From Cepaea nemoralis (Eukaryota; Mollusca; Gastropoda; Stylommatophora; Helicidae), in NCBI GenBank assembly GCA_014155875.1, contig JACEFZ010002092.1, positions 620,001 through 684,000 on the forward strand: a DNA stretch of 64,000 nucleotides, written 5' to 3'. Shown piece after piece: positions 45,312 to 55,737 of the stretch (its first letter is position 1; every line of letters starts with the position of its first letter). Both the position numbers and the translations under genes were made by a program. The notes under the pieces are model-generated. The model worked only from the letters and a program-made list of their open reading frames with translations. It was not told the DNA's origin and searched no databases.

Positions 45312-45590
45312 GCGGAGGTCAGCATGGCTGAAGGGAAAAGAGCGCTGGCACTTAAACCTCCGGTGCGCTGACGTCGGGGTAGTGGGTTCAACCATTACTT
45401 CTCGTTCCTAGACTTGAGGACGAAAATAACAAATACCTCTGAAGTCAGTTTGGGTTCGCTTGATCATGACGGACACTGGCAATAGAGAAAACAAATCCAC
45501 ATGCAAAAATCAGCTCAGCGCACTAGAAGTACTAGCTCGAGTGTGCACTACGCTTGAGTTCAAAGCGAACGAGCAAAATTTTAAAACTCC
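45312..45590 (+). mobile_element. SINE-4 (tRNA-derived)
   Basis: The head has tggctgaaggg with gagcgctggc and a B-box-like gtgggttcaacc at tRNA-like spacing. The body matches the copies in the SR intron (ccacatgcaaaaatca). Confidence 0.65.
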
Positions 45591-45981
45591 TAAAATTTTG
45601 CAACCTAATCATTGAATGTGTGGTAGTTAACATAAACATAAACCAACATATTTAGGTTTTAATTCGTAACACATTAGGAATTGATTACATTGGAATGTTC
45701 TATCACGTTTTCAGTGACTGAAATTGTTCTGGCGACAACATAAAAGCATGAATGGGGCAGTCAAGAATAAGAGTGTTTCTGACTTCCAAAGTGCTGATTG
45801 ACCTTATCTGGCAGAGGTCTGACGAGAATAAGGGCAAAGCCCTTTTTGAACGCTATCTGGAGCAGTGCAACCAGACAGACGTGAGAGGGCCGAAATTTTG
45901 AGAAGGCGGTTGGCTCAGATAGGTGTAAGGCCCAGAATATTGCAGTTGAAGACACAGTGACGGCTGAAAGAGATCAGAGCT

Positions 45982-46680
45982 GTGCTTCGACGAACAAAAA
46001 ACAGCTCACCAGGGCCAGATGGTATAAGGTATGACGACATTAATATGTGTACCGACAACGAGCTAGAGGAACTAGCAGATATGTACAACAGCATTGGGAG
46101 TGCTAGCATCAAGGAAGAGTGGTTACACAGCTATCTGATTCCCTTGCCGAAGCCTGGTAAAGACCACACAAAAATGCAAGGATATCGGGTAGTAACCATG
46201 CAAAATACAATAGGCAAGCTGCTGGAGAAGTTAATTGCCAGGAAAATATCAAGTCAGCTAGAGAGGCAAGGTTGTTTCCCACCTACCCTTGGAGGGTACC
46301 GTCCAAACAGAGAAACCTGGACCAACGCAGCAGTTTTTGCCCATGATGTCTATGAAGGTTTCCACTCAGGCATTGAAACATGTGCTGCGGCGATTGATCT
46401 TGAAGATACGTAAAACAGAGTACCATTTGATTTCTTAATGTTTCAGCTTCTTGAACTCAAGATAAGTCCATTCCTCCTTAGTTGGATCGCCGCAGCTCTC
46501 TTCCAACGGAAAGTAGTTTTTAGATGTGGTAGTTGGACCTCTGAACCAACAACAATATATCCGGGCCTGCCACAGGGATCACCATTATCTCCGGTGCTGT
46601 TCAACGCCTACACTGTGAGAATTACGGCGAGCAGATCAGAGGACCGGGGAGCACATTGTCATATGCCGATGATGTATTAG
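45982..46680 (+). pseudogene. LINE-J reverse transcriptase, N-terminal part
   Basis: Motifs in order are NSSPGPDGIRYDDINMCTDN, LIPLPKPGKD, YRVVTMQNTIGKLLEKLIA, a GYRPNRETWTN fingers block, AIDLEDT then a stop at about 46410 (the first catalytic Asp is retained), and GLPQGSPLSPVLFNAYT. The frame shifts at about 46660 and continues with the catalytic box. Confidence 0.75.
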
Positions 46681-47767
46681 TGTATCGGCAGGGTAAGGAT
46701 AGAGATCGAATGGCTGTGGATCTACAAACAGAACTAAATCGCATAAGCACTTGGTGTGTGGAATCTGGGGCAATGGTCAACCCAACGAAGGCAGCAGTGA
46801 CATGGTTCTCTTTGAATAACCATATTGTCAACACTCCAACACCAACTGTAAATCTGGGTTCAGAGACGGTGGAAAGAACGCAGGCAATGAAATACCAGAG
46901 GATACATTTTGATCGAAGTCTTGCGTATCATGAGCACATAGACCGGGTGATAACAAAGGCCAAGCGAGGTTTGGCTGCGATGCGGGTGATGGCGGCGGCA
47001 AACTGTGAGCAGCGCCATTTATGTCTCCTGTACGAGGGTCTGGCCCTTTCTGTTTTGCCATGGCGATCCTGACTATCAGCCGTAAGCAGATGGAAAGGAT
47101 GTAAAGGATACAGAACGAAGCTATGTGTATTATTCTTGGATGTACAAGAGATACGGCATTCAGGGCGATGCGCTACCTTCTTGATTTTCCAACCATTGGG
47201 GACAGAGTACACAATTACAGAGCACGTGCCTTCCTCAGAGTCAACGCGAACACACAACATCCACTGCACAGTGAAATTAAGAAGGTAAAGGGCAGCAGGT
47301 TAAAAAGAGGAAATTCGTGGATGGGTCAAGCCGAAGACATTTTTCAACAGGTGTGTTCACTTGAGGACTTAGAGCCTGACGAGGAGTGGGTACGAATGCC
47401 AACAGATTTCTGTACGTCCTTTTCAGTTTGCATCCAACTAGACAGAAAATGCAGACAAGAAAATCCGGCTGCTGTGGAGGCGGAAGTACAGGCTTTGATC
47501 TTCGAGAATTCTTTGGAGGGTGATGCTGTCATTTACACAGATGGGTCGGTCGTTCGACGAGTGAGAAGTTCATGGGCTTTTACGGCTCAGGCCGGAGGGA
47601 GAATTGTGAAGGAAGATTCTGGTGCTTTTGCTTTGACCACAAGTAGCCTGACTATGGAAGTCATGGCAGTAAGTAAAGCAATAACATGGCTCGAGACACA
47701 GACATTCACTAGGGCATGTTTCCTTAGTGACTCAATGAACATGCTCAGGAGGATAGAAATGGGGTGA
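46656..47767 (+). pseudogene. LINE-J RT C-terminal part and RNase H
   Basis: SYADDVLVYRQGKDRDRMAV carries the RT active site. After YHEHIDRVITKAKRGL and a frameshift near 47072, RNase H follows: VIYTDGSVVRR (first catalytic Asp), TMEVMAVSKAI (Glu) and CFLSDSMNML (Asp). Beyond the stop at 47765, VPGYADVRGNERADKLAG carries the last Asp, with Tyr where His is usual. Stops and shifts inactivate it. Confidence 0.75.
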
Positions 47768-48189
47768 GTCCGAAGAGAGTGGCTGCTGTCTCTGGAGCGG
47801 TCTCGGCTGGCAAAGATTGGTTTCGTTTTCGTACCAGGATATGCGGATGTACGAGGAAATGAGCGGGCTGACAAGCTTGCAGGTAAGGTTAATGTGGAGG
47901 GCGGAAGAGCCATGGACCAGGCTGACATTCTGAATGCTCTACGAGAAGTACGACTTTTGCGAGAACCAAGTGATGACCGTGAATCTACAACCATAGTCAG
48001 ACTGCGAGAACAGCAAATTAAAAGAGGTGTGGCCAAACAAGAACACTACGCGGGAAACCAAAGAAGATTAATAAACCAACACAAAACTGGTGTCGTCAGT
48101 TGCTACACGCTGAGGGATTTACTGAGGAGGGGATTCCAAGCACTAATGTACTGAATGGTTCGATGTGCAATGAGGATGATCTATCGACT

Positions 48190-48242
48190 AACCAACCAAC
48201 CAACCAACCAACCAACCAACCAACCAACCAACCAATCCAACC

Positions 48243-48287
<45 letters not shown>

Positions 48288-48293
48288 GTAGTA
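48190..48293. repeat. Compound (CCAA)n(CTAA)n microsatellite between two LINE tails
   Basis: About twelve CCAA units are followed by about eleven CTAA units. The first abuts the 3' end of plus-strand LINE-J and the second abuts the 3' end of minus-strand LINE-A. The simplest reading is two opposing retrotransposon tails. Confidence 0.85.
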
Positions 48294-48918
48294 GGCCTCT
48301 TTCAGTCCTGAAGGACTACAGAGTTGTGCCGCTGGGAAGGTACCTGGCAGCACCTCTGGTGACTGTATAGTCCAATGCGAGAGTGACAATCTCTTGTCAG
48401 TTTCCGCATCTGTAAGACGAGGCAGGTCCCGCTAGTGACTGCGTTTTAAGCCTGTGCCGCCTATCCTCAGTTTATTGGATCAGATTGCGCTCAAAGAGCA
48501 CCAGTCCGTTTCGTACATCTCTTCTCCAGGAAAATGTGTCTGTTGCAACTCTTTCCCACGTGTCTGGATCTATGCCAAGGGTTTTCATATTTTGTTTACA
48601 CACATCCCTACATCGCATTTGGGGTCTTCCGGTTGGCCTCTTTACTGTGGCTAGTTCTCCGTATAGGAGATCTTTGGGAATACGTTCATCCTCCATTCGA
48701 GATACGTGGCCCAGCCACCGAAGGCGTCTCTGCTTGAGGAGGGAGTGCACTAGTGGTAATATCTGCTCTTTCAAGCACATGTTTGTTTGTTATGTGGTCT
48801 TTCCACTGGTATGCCCAGGATACGTCTCAGACATTTCATATGGAAGGAATTCAACTTTCTTTCCTGTCGTGAGTACAGGGTCCAGTTTTCAAACCCATAG
48901 AGTAGTGTGCTAACATAC
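48294..48918 (-). mobile_element. LINE-A, 3' segment (C-terminal domain and 3' UTR)
   Basis: The minus strand encodes KQRRLRWLGHVSRMEDERIP, the DLLYGEL stretch, KRPTGRPQMR and DTWERVATDTFSWRRDV, the region at the end of this LINE clade. It resumes on the other side of LINE-H at 49625. The tail is (TTAG)n on the minus strand. Confidence 0.85.
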
Positions 48919-49624
48919 AATCAATCAATCAGGTGCCGTCTGCGCAATGAAGTTGGCTGCAATGGATCTCCAACACTGTCTGTCTCTAGCCCTGACTACA
49001 TTCTGTCAGGTTGATGCTCGTCCTTCTCTTGATGTTATCCTCCCACTTCTATCGTTGTCTACCTCTTGCTCGCTTGCGCTCAACCTTGCCTTCCAGTATG
49101 GTTTGTATAAGAGTATCATGTCTTTTAACGTGGCCAAAATATTTCACTTGTCTCCTCTTTATTTCTTTCATCAACTCTCTCTTCATTCCCAGTTTTTCTA
49201 GGACCTCTGCATTTGATTGTTTTTGTTTCCATGAAATACGACCTATTCGTCTGTATATCCACATCTCCAGGGCTTCTTTGCGACTTTCTAGTTGCTTGTC
49301 CAATGTCCAGGCTTCCGCGTCATACAGTAGCGTTGAATATACGTAGCATTTGACAATTCTTAATTTTAATGCGTTATTAATCTCTCTGGATGTTAATACT
49401 GATTTCATGCCGTTGAAAGCTATTTTGGCCATTCATATTCTCTTTTTGATTTCCATTTCACTTCTGCCACCATCTGTTATTATATGTCCAAGATAGGAGA
49501 AACTTGTTACTTGTTCTAGTATCTGCCCGTTTACTGTGATGTTCATTGATGACCTTTCCTTTTCACCGCTAATTATCATAGTTATTGTTTTTAGGATGTT
49601 TAATATCTAAGCCACATTCTGCAC
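48919..49624 (-). mobile_element. LINE-H copy 2, inserted in LINE-A
   Basis: Flanks tgtgctaacatac (48906-48918) and tgtgctaacaatac (49625-49638) are a target duplication with one indel. The element shows TSFSYLGHIITDGGRSEMEI, AKIAFNGMKSVLTSREINN, LDKQLESRKEALEMWIYRRI, ELMKEIKRRQVKYFGHVKRH and ERKRARGRQR, ending in (ATTG)n. The C-terminal frame is open for 127 codons at 49049-49432. The RT catalytic core is truncated off. Confidence 0.88.
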
Positions 49625-50753
49625 TGTGCTAACAATACAAGCTTTATATACTTGAACTTTTGTACGCTCTGTTAGTCTATTATTCTCCCAAACTCTTTTA
49701 GTTAGCCTGGAAAATGTTGTGGCTGCCTTTCCAATGCGTCTGTCGATTTCTGTCTCTGATGAAAGATTATCTGATATTGTCGACGCCAAATACACAAATT
49801 CGTGGACGACCTTCAATTCGTAATTAGAGATTTTGATTGACGAAGGCGCACCAGCATCTTGTTCCATCACCTGTGTTTTACTTAGGCTAATGGTGAGCCC
49901 AAAGTCTTTGCAGGCGGCTGCAAAACGATCTATGAGCCGTTTGGAGATCTTCTGCTGTATGAGTAGTCAGTGCTGCATCATCTGCAAAAAGTAGTTCTCT
50001 TATGCATCTTGATCTGTTTTTGATCTTTGCCTTGAGTCTTGATGGGTTAAACAGTTTGCCATCAGATCTTGTATGGAAGCATATGCCTTCAGTGGCAGTC
50101 CCAAAGGCTTGCCTTAAGAGAACGGCGAAGAAGATACCAAAAGATGTAGGAGCAAGCACGCAGCCCTGCTTTACTCCACTGCTGATGCTGAATGACTGGG
50201 ATGTTGAGCCGTCAAATAAAATTGTCCCCTGCATGTTTTCGTGAAATGGTTTCACGAGACTAAGAAGGGTGGGTGGACATCCTATCGTTTCAAGGATCTT
50301 AAAAAGGCCGTTTCTGCTCACGAGGTCAAATGCCTTTGTGAAGTCGATGAAAGCAATATATAATAGCTTCCTCTGTTCTCTGCACTTCTCTTGGAGTTGC
50401 CGGAGTGAGAAAATCATATGGATGGTTGACCTGTTGGGTCTAAATCCGCACTGTGATTCGGGGTAGATTCTTTCAGCAAGAATGTGTAACCTTTTAAGGA
50501 TTATTCGAGCAAAAATCTTGCCTGTAATGCTGAGTAGGGAAATGCCGCGATAGGTGTTGCAGTCGCTTCTGTCGCCATTGTTTTTTTTATTAAAAGAAAG
50601 GGTAACAATGTTTGCGTCTTTCATATCTTGCAGTGCTGATTTTTCTTTCCAGCAGAGCTGAAATATTGCATACAGTTCTGGGATTATTGTTTCTTTGCTA
50701 CATTTTAAAATTTCGGGTGGAATACTATATTTTCCTGGTGCCTTGCCGGATTT
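49625..50753 (-). mobile_element. LINE-A, RT segment
   Basis: Open for 245 codons at 49887-50624: DCNTYRGISLLSITGKIFAR, ESQCGFRPNRSTIHMIFSLR, AFIDFTKAFDLVSRNGL (first Asp), SSGVKQGCVLAPTSFGIFF and LLFADDAALTTHTAEDLQ (catalytic box). A frameshift follows and 49607-49870 continues FVYLASTISDNLS and ERTKVQVYKACIVST. LINE-A is cut at 50753 by the LINE-B insertion. Confidence 0.85.
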
Positions 50754-51604
50754 CTTCTTCTTCTTTTTCGTTCATCCAGAGTTTTTTTTCCGGATGTGAT
50801 TGCGTTGTGCCTGTTTACAGCAGAGCTGCGTTCTTGCGCCATTAGGCCGACACATCCGACTTCTGCGGGCATTTGTTGACCGGGTTAACCTTCCCGGGGG
50901 TTTCTTAGGACGTTTGACTCTCACTGTTGTGGTGTTATCCCCCATCCCAGCTGGTCCATATAGAACAGCCAAAGATCCTGGTCAGCCCTCAAGGGAAGGC
51001 AGGGGCAGACCATGGGCATTCCCCGCCATCCAAGGAGGCTTCCATACTTGCAGAGCCGATACATAGCGCTCTGGTACTGGGCTCACCCAAGGAATCGTCA
51101 CGTCCTGCACATGGCTGCTTAGCCTCACTTCCGTATATTGGGCCTTCCGTTCACCATAGGCTGTTCTTCCGGAAACCAGAAGTATGCAGTCTGCAGATGA
51201 CATCCACACAGTGAGCTTTCGATTCGGACTTTCCATGTAATGGATTTGCTATCCAAGCAATATTCCATTTCGTGCCACTAGGACACTTTTCCACCTTTTA
51301 TGAAGTCCACACAGTGGGCTTTTGATTAGGACTTTCCACGTAATGGATTTGCTATCCAAGCAATATTCCATTTCATGCCACTAGGACACTTTTCCACCTT
51401 TTATGAAGCCCACACAATGGGCTTTTGATTCGGACTTTCCACGTAATGGATTTGCTATCCAAGCAATATTCCATTTCGTGCCACTAGAACACTTTTCCAC
51501 CTTTTATGAAGCCCACACAGCAAGCTTTCGATTTGGACTTTCCACATAATGGATTTGCTATCCAAGCAATATTCCATTTCATGCCTCTGGGTCTTCATGC
51601 ACCT

Positions 51605-52723
51605 TTAAATGTCAACCTGTATGCAGTTAAAGTAAGCTGCGGTCAACTTGAGCTTGTTGATATCTCCATAGAGCTTGTCCTCAAATGAAGCAGGTGTGGG
51701 CCAAAATACCTTTCTCTGTTCTGCATACGTTGGGCAATCCTGCAGCAAATGTTTTGCTGTCATTTTTCCAGTTCTACAATTACATTCATCGGTATCTCCT
51801 ATCTTTAGTTTATTGAACAAGTGGTATTTCAGCCTGTTATGTCCTGTGCGGAGTCTGAAGATTGCTACTTGTTCTCTTCGGTCGAGTTTATAATATGCAT
51901 CATCCTTCTGATGGCCTGGATGCTCTGATTCCCATTTGGTTCTATAAGTGCTTTTTATCAACCTCTTTGCCTCATTATAGGTTATGTCTATGTCAGGCTG
52001 TGGTAGTCGTCCGCCCTCTTTTGCCAGTCTGTCAGCCTCTTCGTTTCCAGGTATACTGCAATGTGATGGGATCCACTGTATTACAACTTTTTTGGATTTC
52101 TGGCATAGACCATGGAGTGCTGCTCTTAGGTCAGTTAGTTCTGTGCTGTTATTGCTCTTCAGTATTGAGACAACTGACTTTGCATCTGTGAAGATAGCTA
52201 TTTGCTTCTCTTTATTTTCCTCCATCAGGAGCATTTCTGCTGCAGCTTTGAAGTTACTTGAAAATTTTCCAGTTGCCATTGAATGTGTTTTTTTCACTCC
52301 ATTTTTTAAATTTAGGAGAATTCCTCCTCCTCCATTCTCTATTGAATTTTTGGCTGATCCATCTGTATATGCATGGGTCCAATTCCTGCTTGGGTAATGT
52401 TCTTTTATGTAGTTTAGGGTTATTTCTCTTCTTTCGGTTTCATGCTGAGTGTTCTTTTTCTCAATACCAGGAATGTTTTCTATCATCTCAGGCAGTTGCT
52501 GCTGTCTCCAAGCTGGGAACTTGTGTGCATTGTGTATGGGCTTGACTGTTGATATGTTAAGTATAGGATCTGCCCTAATCCTTCGTTTTGCAGTTTCTAC
52601 AAAGTTGCTACGCTTCAGTCTTCCCTTTCCAAAACCATTAAATCTGTTGTACATAGGGTGGTCTGTCAATCTTCTAAATTTTTCTGCTTGTTGCTGGGCT
52701 CTGCTATCTCTTCTATCCTGCAT
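51605..52723 (-). CDS. LINE-B ORF continuation: RNase H and C-terminal zinc-like motif
   Basis: 372 codons in the frame that follows the indel near 52800. The RNase H is at about residues 115-240: THAYTDGSAKNS (Asp), a shortened Glu-helix region (FKAAAEMLL), IFTDAKSVVSILKS (Asp) and WIPSHCSIPGNEEADRLAKE (His and last Asp). Compared with the deleted copy at 6314 a few residues around the Glu helix are missing (AEVEALKTAVEKL there), so catalysis may be impaired. A terminal C-X-C...H-X4-C stretch (CNCRTGKMTAKHLLQDC) closes the protein. The Met at 52723 is internal, not a start. Confidence 0.85.
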   Translation of the reverse strand: MQDRRDSRAQQQAEKFRRLTDHPMYNRFNGFGKGRLKRSNFVETAKRRIRADPILNISTVKPIHNAHKFPAWRQQQLPEMIENIPGIEKKNTQHETERREITLNYIKEHYPSRNWTHAYTDGSAKNSIENGGGGILLNLKNGVKKTHSMATGKFSSNFKAAAEMLLMEENKEKQIAIFTDAKSVVSILKSNNSTELTDLRAALHGLCQKSKKVVIQWIPSHCSIPGNEEADRLAKEGGRLPQPDIDITYNEAKRLIKSTYRTKWESEHPGHQKDDAYYKLDRREQVAIFRLRTGHNRLKYHLFNKLKIGDTDECNCRTGKMTAKHLLQDCPTYAEQRKVFWPTPASFEDKLYGDINKLKLTAAYFNCIQVDI

Positions 52724-52754
52724 TGGTTGTAAACAAGTGATCTTTTCTAGTTCA

Positions 52755-55436
52755 TTAATAGGCGTTGTCTTCAGGCTTCCAGTTATGATTCCGCATTCCT
52801 TGGTTTTGGACTCTACTTATTTTGTTAAAGTTTGACTTAGCTGCTGTTGCCCAAGCTGCAATGCCATATTCCAGTACTGGCCTCACCCGTCCAGTATATA
52901 ACTTCTTGAGAACTTTCTCATCTGCTCCCCACGTTGTACCAGCAAGCTTTTTCATGATTGCCATTCTCTGCCTTGCTCTTGTTCGATTTTTCTCAACCTG
53001 TGTCTTCCATGTCAGGCGACGATCAAAGGTGACTCCTAGATAGTTTGGATTTTCTTCATGGTGCAATATTTTTCCATTCAATACCAGCTTAGGTTGCTGA
53101 GTTTTATTTGAGAGGGAGAACACTGTGCATGTTGTTTTCTCCTCACTTATCTTCACTAGCCATGATTTTGACCAGTCCTCTAGCGCTAATAAGGCTTGCT
53201 GTATTCTGCTGTTAGCTGTACTAATATATTCTTCAGATGTCCATATGGCTAGGTCATCTGCAAAGGAGGATGGGTGTACTCTGGCTGGAAAATTTTCTGT
53301 GATGTCATTTATATATGCTAGGAATAATGTTGGTGAAAGAACTCCTCCTTGGGGGACACCTTGCTCCAGCAGCATCATTTTGCTTGTTTGTCCTTGTACT
53401 TTTGTCCTGGCAGTTCTGTTCTCAAGGTAGTGGCTGATCCATTTATACATTTTTCCACAAACATGCATGTTTTGCAGTTTTACTTTCAGTCCTTCCTTCC
53501 ATACTTTATCAAATGCTTTTTCTAAATCTATCCAGACTGCTAGTGTGTGCTTTTTCTCTTGGAAGGCATCCTCTATTTCCTGAGCTATATAGGTTATTTG
53601 ATCTTCAGTGGATCTGTACTTTCTGAATCCTGCTTGGTGTGGTGTTAAGAGTTTGTTTTCTTCCAGATGCCATGTTAGCCTGCCATTGATAATGCGTTCC
53701 ATTAATTTTCCTACACAGCTAAGTAGACTGATAGGTCGATAGCCATTTGGTTCTTGCAGGTCTTTTCCTTTCTTTGGGACTGGTATTAGTATAGCTTCCT
53801 TCCATGCCTGTGGGACTATTCCTCTCTTCCAGCTGTTATTTAGGACTGCTAGTAGTTTCTTTTTTGCCTTGTTGCCTAGTCCTATTAGCATTTCATTTGT
53901 GATTCCATCCTTTCCTGGTGATTTCTTCTTTTTTAGGGTATTCATTGCCTGTTTCATTTCTTCCATTGTTAGATTTGCCATCATATATTCTGCTGCTGTC
54001 TCTGTATTTCTATGATGTATCTGTTTGTCTTTGATTGCTTTCGTCTGTTCGGTTGTAATATCAATGTGGTTTGCATTTGCATAGTGTTCCATTAGTGCAT
54101 TTGCAGCCTTTTTTCCCGTAAGCAAGGCATTTCCTTGTTTAATTGTTATTTGTTTGTTTCTAGGTCCTTCATTGTTCATGGCTTTCACTAGTTTCCATAG
54201 TTTGTTTCCATCCCTGTCAAAATTCAGGTTTTCTGTTTTTTCCCTCCAACAATCTCTTGTTGTTTGATTTACTGTTCTTTTATATTTTGCTGAGATGGCT
54301 TTGAGAGAGATATTCGCTTCAATTGTTTGTTCTCTCTCTGCTGTCTTCCTGGCATCTTCAACTTTGTCCTCCAAACTTTGTAGTTCTTCAGTCCAGTATG
54401 GTTTGTAATTTTTCCTCGCTCCTCTAGGAATGGACTCAGTGGCTGCCTGTATTATCGCTCTGTTTAGACTTTCCACCATTTGCTTTATGTTGCCATATCG
54501 TGTATTTATGTTTTCACAATATTTGTCTGTTAGTATGGCAAATCTGTCCCAATCTGCTCGTTTGTAATTCCAGCGGGGCAAGGGCTTTTGCTCCTGTGGA
54601 ACATACTCCATATTCATTACAAGCTTAATTGGTCTGTGGTCACTACCTGCTAATTGGTCCAGCACATGGCGATCGATTTTGTGGAGGATGTCTCCTGTGC
54701 AGAAAGCTAAGTCTGGAGTAGAAGTGGTAAGCCATCTTCTGGAGTAGAAGCTCGGTGTGTCATCCGCTTTGTTGAGTAGATGGAGATTTGAGTCTATTTC
54801 CCAGTCCTCCAATTCATCTCCTCTTTTGTCAGTATCTGGGTATCCCCATCTTTCTGAACGGCTATTAAAGTCTCCGACAATAATGCAGTTTGTGTCAGTT
54901 ATTTTCATGTTTGAGAGTGTAAGGTCCTTATCTGCTGGGCTATACAGATTGTAGATTCTTATTTTCACGTCCTTTATCATTATATCAACACCTATAATTT
55001 CTGTTTGGTTGTCAGAGATCACAGATACTTCGCTGCAAGGTATTGTATTTCGTGTAAGTATTAGAACTCCTCCTTTATGTCCTTCGCGGTCGAAACGTGT
55101 GGCCTGATATCCTCTGACTGAAAATTTGCGATTGGCATTGAGGTGTGTCTCTTGAATGCATGCCACATCTATTCTATCTTTATGAAGACGCTGTGTCAGG
55201 GATTCTTTCTTGTTATAAACTCCTTCGGCATTCCACTGTAGTATGTTGAGTGTCCTTGGTATTTGGTCAATAGCTCTTAACCTACTCCTCTGTGCCTTGA
55301 CTCCACAGCACAGGGGAAGGTGACCACCAGTAGTCATGGGTGGACCCCCTCGAGGCAGGGGGCCCGGCACTATCACCGCCTGATGGGACTTCACGGGATT
55401 AGCACCATAACGATTAATTTTCATCTGTGGCATCAT
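52755..55436 (-). CDS. LINE-B ORF: endonuclease and reverse transcriptase
   Basis: 893 codons. The AP-type endonuclease is at about residues 60-290: NILQWNAEGV, CIQETHLNA, GDFNSRSERWGY, LAGSDHRPI. This domain nicks target DNA. The RT is at about 490-770: NTLKKKKSPGKDGITNEML, AGFRKYRSTEDQITYIAQEI, VWIDLEKAFDKVWKEGL, EQGVPQGGVLSPTLFLAYIN and the catalytic SFADDLAIW, then YLGVTFDRRLTW. The thumb-like region follows (VRPVLEYGIAAW). A single indel near 52800 shifts the frame, ending it early at 52755; the RNase H frame continues at once. All catalytic residues I can check are present. Two adjacent Mets open the frame at 55436. The long 5' UTR contains the folded 5' end. Confidence 0.9.
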   Translation of the reverse strand: MMPQMKINRYGANPVKSHQAVIVPGPLPRGGPPMTTGGHLPLCCGVKAQRSRLRAIDQIPRTLNILQWNAEGVYNKKESLTQRLHKDRIDVACIQETHLNANRKFSVRGYQATRFDREGHKGGVLILTRNTIPCSEVSVISDNQTEIIGVDIMIKDVKIRIYNLYSPADKDLTLSNMKITDTNCIIVGDFNSRSERWGYPDTDKRGDELEDWEIDSNLHLLNKADDTPSFYSRRWLTTSTPDLAFCTGDILHKIDRHVLDQLAGSDHRPIKLVMNMEYVPQEQKPLPRWNYKRADWDRFAILTDKYCENINTRYGNIKQMVESLNRAIIQAATESIPRGARKNYKPYWTEELQSLEDKVEDARKTAEREQTIEANISLKAISAKYKRTVNQTTRDCWREKTENLNFDRDGNKLWKLVKAMNNEGPRNKQITIKQGNALLTGKKAANALMEHYANANHIDITTEQTKAIKDKQIHHRNTETAAEYMMANLTMEEMKQAMNTLKKKKSPGKDGITNEMLIGLGNKAKKKLLAVLNNSWKRGIVPQAWKEAILIPVPKKGKDLQEPNGYRPISLLSCVGKLMERIINGRLTWHLEENKLLTPHQAGFRKYRSTEDQITYIAQEIEDAFQEKKHTLAVWIDLEKAFDKVWKEGLKVKLQNMHVCGKMYKWISHYLENRTARTKVQGQTSKMMLLEQGVPQGGVLSPTLFLAYINDITENFPARVHPSSFADDLAIWTSEEYISTANSRIQQALLALEDWSKSWLVKISEEKTTCTVFSLSNKTQQPKLVLNGKILHHEENPNYLGVTFDRRLTWKTQVEKNRTRARQRMAIMKKLAGTTWGADEKVLKKLYTGRVRPVLEYGIAAWATAAKSNFNKISRVQNQGMRNHNWKPEDNAY

Positions 55437-55627
55437 GAAATGATAAAGTTACGTTGCACTTCTTTGTCAAGCTTGTGGCTCAGTACATCCGATTTCGACA
55501 AGCACTTTTCGGGATGCTTTCCCTAGCCTTTGACTGTCCCCAGTCTACCTACAAGGCAGCAGATTTGTGCGTCACTTCGTCTGGTCCCTCTCCCTTGACC
55601 TGTCCGACATGGGTGACCCTACCAGTA

Positions 55628-55712
55628 GCAGTGCTACCGTCGGCATAGCTCTTGGGGTCATTGGAACGCGCAAGCCCTTCTACCTCGTCAAGGTGGACGC
55701 ACGGCAGAAGGG
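55628..55712 (-). ncRNA. Candidate self-folding 5' end of full-length LINE-B
   Basis: P1 cccttct (1-7) pairs with agaaggg (32-38). Hairpin cgtc-caccTT-gacg is perfect. Stem cttg/caag follows. gccgtg (8-13) pairs with cactgc with one mismatch. In P1 and the hairpin both partners differ from the 29172 copy while pairing is kept. Confidence 0.45.
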
Positions 55713-55723
55713 TTGCCGGATTT

Positions 55724-55737
55724 GAGAGTGTCTAGTG
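55724..55737 (-). mobile_element. LINE-A sliver between LINE-B and hAT-3
   Basis: A 14-bp remnant of LINE-A that includes the hAT target duplication. It shows that LINE-B and hAT-3 inserted within a few bases of each other. Confidence 0.7.

Larger units (their letters stand above)
45760..48190 (+). mobile_element. LINE-J (RT + RNase H), 5'-truncated, broken
   Basis: It starts just before the RT domain and ends at a (CCAA)n tail. RT and RNase H together place it in the I superfamily (I, R1, LOA or Ingi groups). Confidence 0.8.
50754..55712 (-). mobile_element. LINE-B, full-length copy (4959 bp)
   Basis: An exact 11-bp target duplication, ttgccggattt, lies at 50743-50753 and 55713-55723. The 5' end is at 55712, giving a 5' UTR of about 275 bp, one long ORF with a single break and a 3' UTR of about 850 bp containing four near-repeats of about 120 bp (51215-51600). 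The tail is (AAG)n. Endonuclease, RT and RNase H place it in the I superfamily. Confidence 0.95.
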
